NCBI GenBank assembly: GCA_030642995.1
Contig: DAOWMR010000226.1
Coordinates: forward strand, 1 to 5,409
DNA from: Spirochaetales bacterium
GTDB taxonomy: Bacteria > Spirochaetota > Spirochaetia > DSM-27196 > SLST01
DNA length: 5,409 nt
Direction of reading: 5' to 3'
In this document: positions 1 through 5,291 of the stretch, piece after piece
How the letters are laid out: the number at the start of each line of letters is the position of its first letter
How positions within the stretch are numbered: the stretch's first letter is position 1
Notes under the pieces: generated by a model
What the model was told of the DNA's origin: nothing
Database searches by the model: none
Seen by the model: only the letters and a program-made list of their open reading frames with translations
Position numbers and translations under genes: made by a program

Positions 1-433
1 CGAAGCTTACCACGAGTCGACGTTGCTCCGGGATCACATCTGAAAGCCCGGCTGCGCTGTAATAGGTGCTGCCGCCATCATTCACCGCAATCCAAAGAAT
101 TGTTCCGTCGGTCTGCTCCCACTCGAACGAATCCGAGAGAGTGATCCACAATTCATACCAGCCGGCATCGCGCGGTTCAATGAACGACTCATCATCTGTG
201 ATCTCGAGCGGCAGCATCCGGCCCGGCATATGGTCGGTAACCAACTCCCACTTCGCGGTGGCCGGCAGGAGGGGGTCCGGCGTGTCTCTCGGGTCGTCTC
301 CGTCGGAGCCGGTCGGGATACCCGTATAGGTGGTAGATCGGGGGTCAACTGGATTCACCAGGGGATGGCAGGCGATCAGAAACGCGGCTGCGAGGCCGAG
401 GGCTGTGATCATTACCGATCGGCGCGTCATCAT
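1..433 (-). CDS. Putative lipoprotein, N-terminal 144 residues (3' end outside window)
   Basis: Reading from ATG 433 gives 144 open codons to the window edge. The protein begins MMTRRSVMITALGLAAAF, a basic n-region plus hydrophobic core, then the lipobox L19-I20-A21-C22, so it should be lipidated at Cys22. A short low-complexity linker follows, rich in Pro, Asp, Thr and Gly (about residues 24-58, including NPVDPRSTTYTG). From about residue 60 a soluble, Trp/Tyr-rich, beta-looking segment begins (KWELV, GWYELWITL, TILWIAVNDGG), suggesting an extracytoplasmic beta-sandwich. I do not recognise the family. The start overlaps the stop of the upstream gene as ATGA (433-430), and GGAGAG at 445-440 lies 6 nt before the ATG. 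A second in-frame ATG at 430 is possible. It is the last gene visible in the operon. Existence is secure; the function is unknown. Confidence 0.88.
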   Translation of the reverse strand, partial: MMTRRSVMITALGLAAAFLIACHPLVNPVDPRSTTYTGIPTGSDGDDPRDTPDPLLPATAKWELVTDHMPGRMLPLEITDDESFIEPRDAGWYELWITLSDSFEWEQTDGTILWIAVNDGGSTYYSAAGLSDVIPEQRRLVVSF

Positions 434-1614
434 TCGGTGCTCTCCGTGCGGTCGTCTGTTGTGGGCGTCGCAGATTCGTCGGCTTCGATCGGAGCATCGG
501 TTTTGTCGCGGCGAAACCAGCTGCGTTTGGTTTCTTCGGGTTCGGGTTCCGGATCAGGCGCATCAATGGTGCGACTGGCACGAACCCGGATAATGGCTGC
601 ATTCACTCGTTCCAGTTCCCGCTCAAGCTCAGATCTGTTCGGAGTGATAACCCCGACGGTGGCCGCGAACCCGAATCCCCCTCCGCCGATTCCTGCCCCG
701 AGGATGGCCAGCGCATCAAAGAGGCTCACCCGTTTACTCAACTTCTCCGCCTCGGTCGAGTTGGTGGAGGCGAGGTACCTGTCGTAGGTCTGGTCGGCTG
801 CATAGTAGAAGGTCCCGGCCGCGATGGTCCCGGCGGCGCCGGCGCCGAGCGATATTGTGGTCATCAATGATCGGCGGTGTTCTCGAGAGTTCAGGCGGTT
901 GATTTCGTCGACTATCTCCACGCGTTCCGCGTACAATCTCTGAAGCTCCGTTTCTCGTCCGGCGGCTGTGAAAGTGACAGCTTCCGGTGGAGTTGCAAGA
1001 GTCGTGGACGGTGGAGTCAACGCGAATACGAGAGGCATGCCAACGCCGACCGAGACGAGAGTCGCCGTGCCCAGTCCAAGTCCGAGGTAGTCATAGCCTC
1101 GCCATGCGCGATAGAGCTGTTCGGAAACCGTCGGGTCGGGCTCGGTGAGCCAATCCTGATAGTTCCGTTCGGCGAGATAGTAGAAGACTGCCGACATGCC
1201 GAGGGCGGTGGCCCCGGCCGTTGCTCCTACATTCACCCAACGGCGGAAGGTCTGCGTGTCCCGCGCCAGCGGTACGTTGCCGGAGAGCTGAAGGCCACCC
1301 TCAATCGGGGGAAGCTCCGGTGGTGGTGCAGCTTCACCGAATGAAGCCAGCACAATGAGCGTGCGAGCCCGCGCGGCCAGATCTTCGGCCCCGATAGTTT
1401 CTGCAACGGCGACCAGCTCATGCAGGTTCTCGATATCGTTGGCGGTGACCATTTCAGGTGTATCCAGAACCACGTACTGAGCGGCGTCCACCGCGTCCAG
1501 GAGTTCCAGAATCGTCTCAATCTGATCCGGCGGCGTGGGTAAAATCGATTCCTGTCCCGAGAGCGCGAGGAGTGCAACCAGCCCGAAGAGGGCGAGAAGG
1601 GTCACACGCTTCAT
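430..1614 (-). CDS. Exported membrane protein with two copies of a hydrophobic hairpin module
   Basis: 394 aa, family not recognised. A signal peptide (MKRVTLLALFGLVALLALSG) lacks a lipobox Cys, and the protein has no Cys at all, so signal peptidase I cleavage near residues 19-21 is expected. Residues 25-95 look helical and acidic. Residues 123-202 and 246-326 are two copies of one module: Arg-Arg, a Gly/Ala-rich hydrophobic segment ending FYY, a polar loop of about 30 residues, a second hydrophobic segment, then Thr-Pro. The four segments (about 127-146, 177-199, 250-271, 301-323) could be membrane spans, though their Gly/Ala content makes this uncertain. A charged, possibly coiled-coil linker (about 217-247) joins the modules. 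Residues 327-345 are charged and helical, and the tail (352-394) is low-complexity, with PDPEPEPEE, then basic RSWFRRDK, then acidic/Thr. ATG 1614 overlaps the upstream stop (ATGA) and has a strong SD. Possibly a membrane scaffold for its lipoprotein neighbours; that is inference. Confidence 0.92.
   Translation of the reverse strand: MKRVTLLALFGLVALLALSGQESILPTPPDQIETILELLDAVDAAQYVVLDTPEMVTANDIENLHELVAVAETIGAEDLAARARTLIVLASFGEAAPPPELPPIEGGLQLSGNVPLARDTQTFRRWVNVGATAGATALGMSAVFYYLAERNYQDWLTEPDPTVSEQLYRAWRGYDYLGLGLGTATLVSVGVGMPLVFALTPPSTTLATPPEAVTFTAAGRETELQRLYAERVEIVDEINRLNSREHRRSLMTTISLGAGAAGTIAAGTFYYAADQTYDRYLASTNSTEAEKLSKRVSLFDALAILGAGIGGGGFGFAATVGVITPNRSELERELERVNAAIIRVRASRTIDAPDPEPEPEETKRSWFRRDKTDAPIEADESATPTTDDRTESTE
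440..445 (-). promoter_or_regulatory. Shine-Dalgarno of the downstream lipoprotein gene
   Basis: GGAGAG on the minus strand, 6 nt before ATG 433, inside the last codons of the preceding gene. It supports ATG 433 (or ATG 430, spacing 9) as the start and marks the partial left-hand gene as real. Confidence 0.6.
637..879 (-). repeat. Hairpin module, copy B (residues 246-326 of the 394-aa protein)
   Basis: Second copy of the internal repeat: Arg247-Arg248, hydrophobic segment, FYY at 269-271, A273, Y277, L281, T287, E290, L292, D300, L302, second hydrophobic segment, Thr324-Pro325. The pattern shared with copy A is FYY-x-A-[ED]-x-x-Y-x-x-[WY]-L, then T-x-x-E-[QK]-L, then [YF]-D-x-L. The similarity is visible in protein only; the DNA copies have diverged, so the duplication is old. 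Confidence 0.75.
1009..1248 (-). repeat. Hairpin module, copy A (residues 123-202 of the 394-aa protein)
   Basis: First copy of the internal protein repeat. From FYY (144-146) to Leu177 it aligns without gaps to copy B at an offset of 125 residues, with 11 identical positions of 34: F144, Y145, Y146, A148, Y152, L156, T162, E165, L167, D175 and L177. Arg124-Arg125 before it and Thr200-Pro201 after it also have partners in copy B, allowing gaps of one or two residues. Confidence 0.75.
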
Positions 1615-2705
1615 TCTGAGCCTCCCTCTTCCGCCTGGGTGTTCCGAATTGCCTCCATATCGGCCCGGATGTCCTGGGGGTCATAGAGGTCGTCGATAAA
1701 GACCATCTCCTGCAGCGAGAGCAGCGCGTCGCCGTAGAGACCCTTGCTGAGGTAGATATCTGAGATCGATTTGAGTGCGCGGTCATAAGTTTCCGGCACC
1801 GGGTAATCGCGAACGAGGAGCTTAAACAGCGGCAGCGCAAGATCGCCTTCCGCGGAGATGCTGTAGATGCGGGCGGTTTTGTACAGTGCAAGGGGCACAT
1901 ATTCGCTGTCGCCGCCATCCACCACAACCCGTGTGTAGTTTGTCAGTGCCGTCCCGAGATTTCCGGCCGCTAAGGCCCGGTCTCCCTCCAGATAGTATCG
2001 TTCGGCTTCAGCATCAGTGAGCGCCGTCTCGAGTTCCCGAACCACGGTTTCCACCTCGTAGCGCGCCTTGTCCCGATTGAGAGCGACCAGGAATCCGGAT
2101 GACGCAGCTGCGGCCGTCCACGCAGCGAAGGTTGCCGGAGACGGCAGAAAGCTCGTGAAGTATGATCGGGCGGCGTCCTGTACAAGCAGATCTTCAACCG
2201 TTGCGATGACGGCGGCAATGACGATTACCGGAGTGGCAACCCGAAGCCCACGAAGGGCGCTCTCGTTGGGATAGACCGGATTGAGCGACAGACGTGTTCC
2301 CGACTGGGAGAACTCGTATGTGCCTGCCGGCAGAACGAGACGCGCATCCTGTCGAGAGTAGGTGGTTCCGGCCACGACCGTTTCAGCAGCCGCAAATGCC
2401 CCAACGAACACGTTGGGTTCAAGCGTTGCGGAGAATTGCCCTGCTTCGCTCGGCCCGATTTCTATGGTTTCAGTTCTTCTCAGGTGACCCGGTTTGATGA
2501 GGGTGAGTTGATGCTCCCCGGGCGCGATCCCCCGGACCAGAAGCGGCGTCGTCCCGATCGGCGTGCCGTCCAGCGTGACCTCCGCTCGAATTGGGGCGGA
2601 CGAGATGAAGAGGGCAGTGTCTCCCGGTCGTTCCTGCGCCCCGACCGTGGCGGAGGCGGCGAGCAAAAGTGTCAGCAGTGCGTATAGGGTGACGTTTTTT
2701 TTCAT
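1611..2705 (-). CDS. Exported PEGA-domain protein with hydrophobic pair and TPR-like C-terminus
   Basis: 364 aa. The signal peptide (MKKNVTLYALLTLLLAASAT, then VGA-QE) should be cut after Ala23. Residues about 30-97 match the PEGA domain (named for its Pro-Glu-Gly-Ala motif): a beta strand, VTLDGTPIGTTPL, then IAPGEHQLTLIKPGH and a closing strand. PEGA domains are usually extracytoplasmic and are thought to contact envelope components. A second beta region (about 98-145) follows, then two hydrophobic segments (about 156-175 and 190-209) around a short loop, so the protein may be re-anchored in the membrane. Residues about 215-355 are helical with TPR-like units (YYLEGDRALAAGNLGTALTNY; YKTARIYSISAEGDLALPLF; ISDIYLSKGLYGDALLSL), typical of protein-protein scaffolds. 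ATG 2705 lies 3 nt after the upstream TAG. The only purine-rich SD candidate (GGAGAA, 2730-2725) is 19 nt away, so start-stop coupling probably drives translation. Domain calls are good; the cellular role is inferred. Confidence 0.92.
   Translation of the reverse strand: MKKNVTLYALLTLLLAASATVGAQERPGDTALFISSAPIRAEVTLDGTPIGTTPLLVRGIAPGEHQLTLIKPGHLRRTETIEIGPSEAGQFSATLEPNVFVGAFAAAETVVAGTTYSRQDARLVLPAGTYEFSQSGTRLSLNPVYPNESALRGLRVATPVIVIAAVIATVEDLLVQDAARSYFTSFLPSPATFAAWTAAAASSGFLVALNRDKARYEVETVVRELETALTDAEAERYYLEGDRALAAGNLGTALTNYTRVVVDGGDSEYVPLALYKTARIYSISAEGDLALPLFKLLVRDYPVPETYDRALKSISDIYLSKGLYGDALLSLQEMVFIDDLYDPQDIRADMEAIRNTQAEEGGSE
1621..1626 (-). promoter_or_regulatory. Strong Shine-Dalgarno of the double-hairpin gene
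   Basis: GGGAGG on the minus strand, 6 nt before ATG 1614, within the final codons of the PEGA-TPR gene. With the ATGA overlap it fixes the start and suggests efficient re-initiation. It is the best ribosome site in the window. Confidence 0.7.
2695..2702. repeat. A8 homopolymer at codons 2-4 of the PEGA-TPR gene
   Basis: T8 on the plus strand, reading ATG AAA AAA AAC on the coding strand. A one-base length change here would frameshift the gene at its second codon. Lys-rich starts of signal peptides often use AAA, so the run may be ordinary. Confidence 0.9.
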
Positions 2706-2708
2706 AGG

Positions 2709-3422
2709 CTATGGCGCCGTGTAGTTCTCCACGCGGTAGCTCCCGATATTACCGGCCTGATCAATCGCTATGATTGTCAGAATGCGGCTGTAGGAGGGTT
2801 CCCCGCCTTCCCACATGATGATTGTATCCCCTGTCGGATCCTGATCGTCTGTCGGGGGGACCGTGCTGTCAATACGGTGGTAGAGCTCAACAGGTGACTC
2901 AATGTTCAGGTCCGGCGTCCCGTCGTAGACCGGGTAGATCTCGAGCTGGAGACCCGGGAAGTACGGCAGCTGCGGACCGGGGCCGACCTTCTGGTCGTCG
3001 TATAGTGCGATGTTCCCCCCGGGCGATTGCGTGTCCACGTAGAACTCCGCCTGGCTGGTCAGCGTGGGCGTAGTGGTGGACGGCCCGCCACGAGTAGTCA
3101 GCAGTTCTACGGTGAGCTGATACTTGCCGTCTTCAAGCTCGAGCTGCAGGATCCCCGCACTCCCGTTCGGGACACTGATCTTCCTGTTTTCAAGAAGTCT
3201 CCAGTCCCCGTCATGCGCGTCGTAGCGGCGCAACTCCCACCGTGCCTCCGCGTAGGTCCCATCCCCTCTGAGTTCAAAGGGGATCAGAACGTTTCGCGAG
3301 GGGTACGCAGGTTGAGTGATCACCTCGAGCTTTGGAGGTTCCAGCTGAAGGGTGCAGCCCGAGACTGCCGCCGCCAGGAGTGCGACGGCCACGATTGTCG
3401 TCAACAGCCTGCCGGTGTTCAT
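2709..3422 (-). CDS. Putative lipoprotein with two Ig-like (beta-sandwich) domains
   Basis: 237 aa. The signal peptide MNTGRLLTTIVAVALLAAAVSGC ends in the lipobox V20-S21-G22-C23, so Cys23 should be lipidated. Domain 1 (about 30-131) is all-beta in appearance: LEVITQPAYPSRNVLIPFEL, ARWELRRYD, then GKYQLTVELLTTRGG and AEFYVDTQSP, like an Ig/PKD-type strand series. Domain 2 (about 135-237) has YHRIDSTVPPT and ends LTIIAIDQAGNIGSYRVENY. That is the closing pattern of chitobiase C-terminal-like and other Ig-like modules in bacterial surface proteins. No catalytic motif is seen. ATG 3422 overlaps the upstream stop as ATGA, with TAGGA at 3435-3431, 8 nt before it. Its last 35 residues resemble the end of the partial gene at 5409-5292, so the two are probably paralogues flanking the propeller gene. 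A binding or structural envelope role is inferred. Confidence 0.9.
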   Translation of the reverse strand: MNTGRLLTTIVAVALLAAAVSGCTLQLEPPKLEVITQPAYPSRNVLIPFELRGDGTYAEARWELRRYDAHDGDWRLLENRKISVPNGSAGILQLELEDGKYQLTVELLTTRGGPSTTTPTLTSQAEFYVDTQSPGGNIALYDDQKVGPGPQLPYFPGLQLEIYPVYDGTPDLNIESPVELYHRIDSTVPPTDDQDPTGDTIIMWEGGEPSYSRILTIIAIDQAGNIGSYRVENYTAP

Positions 3423-5224
3423 CGCAGCCGTCCTACGGCGAGAATGTCGTCTCCCCCGGAGAATGGGGAAAAACCGAGGACGACCCCGCCGCTGCCATCA
3501 TTCATCCACACCTGGAATGGGTTGGTTGCAAATGGGGTGAAGGTCTGAACGAAGTCCGGCCAACCGTCGTCATTGAAGTCGGCTACTTCGATGTCCAACG
3601 GGACGCGACCCAGCGATGGATTGACCGGTAGAACGCCGAATCCGTAGGCCCTATCGCTTATGAAAATCCGAGTATCGACGTTGGGAAGCACCGAAAAGTC
3701 ATTGGCGAAAATCAGATCAAGCCAACCATCACCGTTCCAGTCTGCGGTCGTCACCCGATACGGCTCATCGAACCACATCGAGGATTCATCTTCAACATCG
3801 AGCGCAGAGTTCCCATCGCTATAGTAGATTTGGGCGGCACCAGTGGCACTGGCAACCAGCAGATCGGCGTCGCCGTCCCCATCCAGGTCGGCAAGATGCA
3901 CGTCGAGCGGATCGCTTACATCGTCGATGCCGATCCATGATGTCTGCGGTGCTTTCGTGACGCCGGTGCCGTCGGTGTTGATCCAGACCTGGACTTTTTC
4001 TCCGCCGGCGTTGTCGCCGGTGACGATGTCGGGATAGCCGTCCGCATTGATGTCGCCTACCGCGAGGAAGTCCGTACTGAAGGTGGGAACCGTGAACAGC
4101 AACGAACCGTCGGCGGAGTAGACTGCGGTTTCCGTCAGCCCGTTCAGGGAATTGGCGAAAATGATATCCGGCGTTCCGTCCAGGTTCAGGTCTGCGACTT
4201 CGATATCATACGCGATGTCTGAGCCTTCCTCGAAGTAGTTGGGAGTGTCACTGAAGGTGCCGTTCCCGACCGACGCGAACCACGCCTGGTAGCCGGTGCC
4301 GGCGTCCCAGTAGGATGCGACGAGATCGTCAAGGCCGTCGTCGTTCAGGTCCACCAATGCCACCGCGTAGGTATCCGTGATGACGGCGGGCGAGGGATCA
4401 ACAATGTCGGTGAAGGACGCGTCGAACTGATTGAGCCACACTTCGGCCCCCAGCCCCTGGCGCTCCAGGTAGATATCCGGCGGTGGAACCCGCGATTCCA
4501 TCCTCACGCTTCCGTACGCGCTTGTGTTTCCCTCCTGGTCGCGAACGAACACATTGATGTACCTACGCTCGCCGGCATGGGAGGCCGTACAGTACGCGTA
4601 TCCAACGCCCCCGGCCATATTCTCCGAGTGCCAGTCTTTCACGAGGGAGCCGTTGATTTCGGCGTCCTCGATCGTGTCGATGTTATCTCCCGGAGAGGCA
4701 TAGACGGCGAACTCGAGGTTGTACCAATCGGTGAGATCATCCGAGGGGTTCGAATCGTTGGTGCCGTCCGGCGGCCAGGCATCCCACTGGATTTCATAGT
4801 GGAAGTATTCGGCATACGTTTGATGGATTCCCGGCGAGGAAATCGTCGGGGCGGTCGTGTCGCCGGTATCGATGATGTACTCGGCCTCGGCGATAGGGGA
4901 TCTCAAACCCCGATCGTCAATGACGTATGCTCGAATTGTCACAGTCTCACCAACGAAAATCTCTTCATTGTCCCACATCGGTTTGAATTCGAGGATGTCG
5001 GCGGCAGGATCCATTGTCACGTACAGCTGACCGTCACGGTTCTTGATGGAAACCCACTGGTGTTCGTTGTAGGTTCCGGCAGGTGGATCAAAACGCGGGG
5101 CGCTTGGTCCGGGTTCCGGACCAAAGAACGGACCACACCCAATGAGCATAACTACCACGACAACGAGAGCTGTGGCGAGGGGAGTTCGAACAGCTTTCAT
5201 ACGTTGCCCATTGTACATCATCAC
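3419..5224 (-). CDS. Lipoprotein with two Ig-like domains and an FG-GAP/VCBS beta-propeller
   Basis: 601 aa. A signal peptide with a valine-rich core ends in lipobox L27-I28-G29-C30. Domain 1 (about 43-119) resembles the chitobiase/beta-hexosaminidase C-terminal-like fold (PPAGTYNEHQWVSI, LYVTMDP, VTIRAYVIDDRGLRSPIAEAEY). Domain 2 (about 124-245) is fibronectin/Ig-like, with NLEFAVYASPGDNIDTIEDA and closing NVFVRDQEGNTSAY. Residues about 248-601 form the propeller. Six calcium-type loops DxNxDGxxD start at 292, 345, 391, 446, 495 and 549 (DLNDDGLDD, DLNLDGTPD, DINADGYPD, DLDGDGDAD, DWNGDGWLD, DFNDDGWPD), alternating with strands such as VWINTDG and VWMNDG. This is the integrin-alpha-like FG-GAP/VCBS architecture, usually a calcium-stabilised binding platform on secreted proteins. 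No enzymatic residues are evident. The start could be GTG 5224, ATG 5221, ATG 5218 or ATG 5200; the last gives the tidiest signal peptide (MKAVRTPL...). It is the likely ligand- or surface-binding component of the operon. Confidence 0.92.
   Translation of the reverse strand: MMMYNGQRMKAVRTPLATALVVVVVMLIGCGPFFGPEPGPSAPRFDPPAGTYNEHQWVSIKNRDGQLYVTMDPAADILEFKPMWDNEEIFVGETVTIRAYVIDDRGLRSPIAEAEYIIDTGDTTAPTISSPGIHQTYAEYFHYEIQWDAWPPDGTNDSNPSDDLTDWYNLEFAVYASPGDNIDTIEDAEINGSLVKDWHSENMAGGVGYAYCTASHAGERRYINVFVRDQEGNTSAYGSVRMESRVPPPDIYLERQGLGAEVWLNQFDASFTDIVDPSPAVITDTYAVALVDLNDDGLDDLVASYWDAGTGYQAWFASVGNGTFSDTPNYFEEGSDIAYDIEVADLNLDGTPDIIFANSLNGLTETAVYSADGSLLFTVPTFSTDFLAVGDINADGYPDIVTGDNAGGEKVQVWINTDGTGVTKAPQTSWIGIDDVSDPLDVHLADLDGDGDADLLVASATGAAQIYYSDGNSALDVEDESSMWFDEPYRVTTADWNGDGWLDLIFANDFSVLPNVDTRIFISDRAYGFGVLPVNPSLGRVPLDIEVADFNDDGWPDFVQTFTPFATNPFQVWMNDGSGGVVLGFSPFSGGDDILAVGRLR
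3422..4483 (-). repeat. Coding repeats of the FG-GAP/VCBS propeller (about 7 blades)
   Basis: Residues 248-601 of the 601-aa lipoprotein. Successive calcium loops are 53, 46, 55, 49 and 54 residues apart. Seven AVGDL-type strands (near 288, 340, 387, 441, 490, 544, 594) and seven VWLN-type strands (near 261, 313, 366, 411, 464, 518, 570) can be counted, consistent with seven blades. The repeats are diverged in DNA, so they are not a recombination-prone identical array. Confidence 0.85.
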
Positions 5225-5291
5225 CGGGTATGAATTCCTCTCGATTTTTTTTCTGACGAATGGGTCCGTGAACCGATGAGCCCCGAGATGA
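5225..5291. other. 67-bp intergenic spacer, the only non-coding stretch
   Basis: It lies between the stop of the partial right-hand gene and the propeller gene. It holds an A8 run on the coding strand (5252-5245) just before the GAGAGG ribosome site. I see no clear -35/-10 pair and no stable hairpin followed by a U-run, so neither a promoter nor a terminator can be called. Being the only gap between genes, it is the likeliest place for an internal promoter or processing site. Confidence 0.6.
5237..5242 (-). promoter_or_regulatory. Probable Shine-Dalgarno of the propeller lipoprotein gene
   Basis: GAGAGG on the minus strand, followed by AATT. Spacing is 12 nt to GTG 5224, 15 to ATG 5221 and 18 to ATG 5218, all longer than usual. 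It favours one of the upstream start codons over ATG 5200, but the call is not firm. Confidence 0.5.

Noticed and set aside
230..787. 185-codon plus-strand open frame
   Set aside because: It lies opposite two minus-strand genes with clear signal peptides and start/stop coupling; its Ser/Arg/Val-rich composition is typical of an antisense shadow.
877..1344. 155-codon plus-strand open frame
   Set aside because: Antisense to the double-hairpin gene; no domain, signal or ribosome site supports it.
2703..2713. Palindrome CATAGGCTATG over a stop/start junction
   Set aside because: Five-base arms around one central base cannot form a useful RNA hairpin, and a short palindrome like this is expected by chance.
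3419..3430. Possible frameshift or truncation at the end of the propeller
   Set aside because: The stop overlaps the next gene's ATG, which starts a perfect lipoprotein signal with its own SD, and the N-terminal segment supplies the rest of blade 7.
3027..3548. 173-codon plus-strand open frame
   Set aside because: It crosses the coupled junction of two well-supported minus-strand lipoprotein genes; composition is not protein-like.
3422..4483. Calcium-loop repeats as a DNA-level tandem array
   Set aside because: Periodicity is in the protein; spacing varies from 46 to 55 codons and the bases have diverged, so this is not a CRISPR or minisatellite.
4577..5233. 218-codon plus-strand open frame
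   Set aside because: Antisense to the Ig-like half of the propeller lipoprotein; it is the reverse reading of conserved domain codons.
5245..5270. T8 tract as a rho-independent terminator
   Set aside because: The run is T only on the plus strand, where no gene is transcribed into it, and no stable GC hairpin precedes it on either strand.
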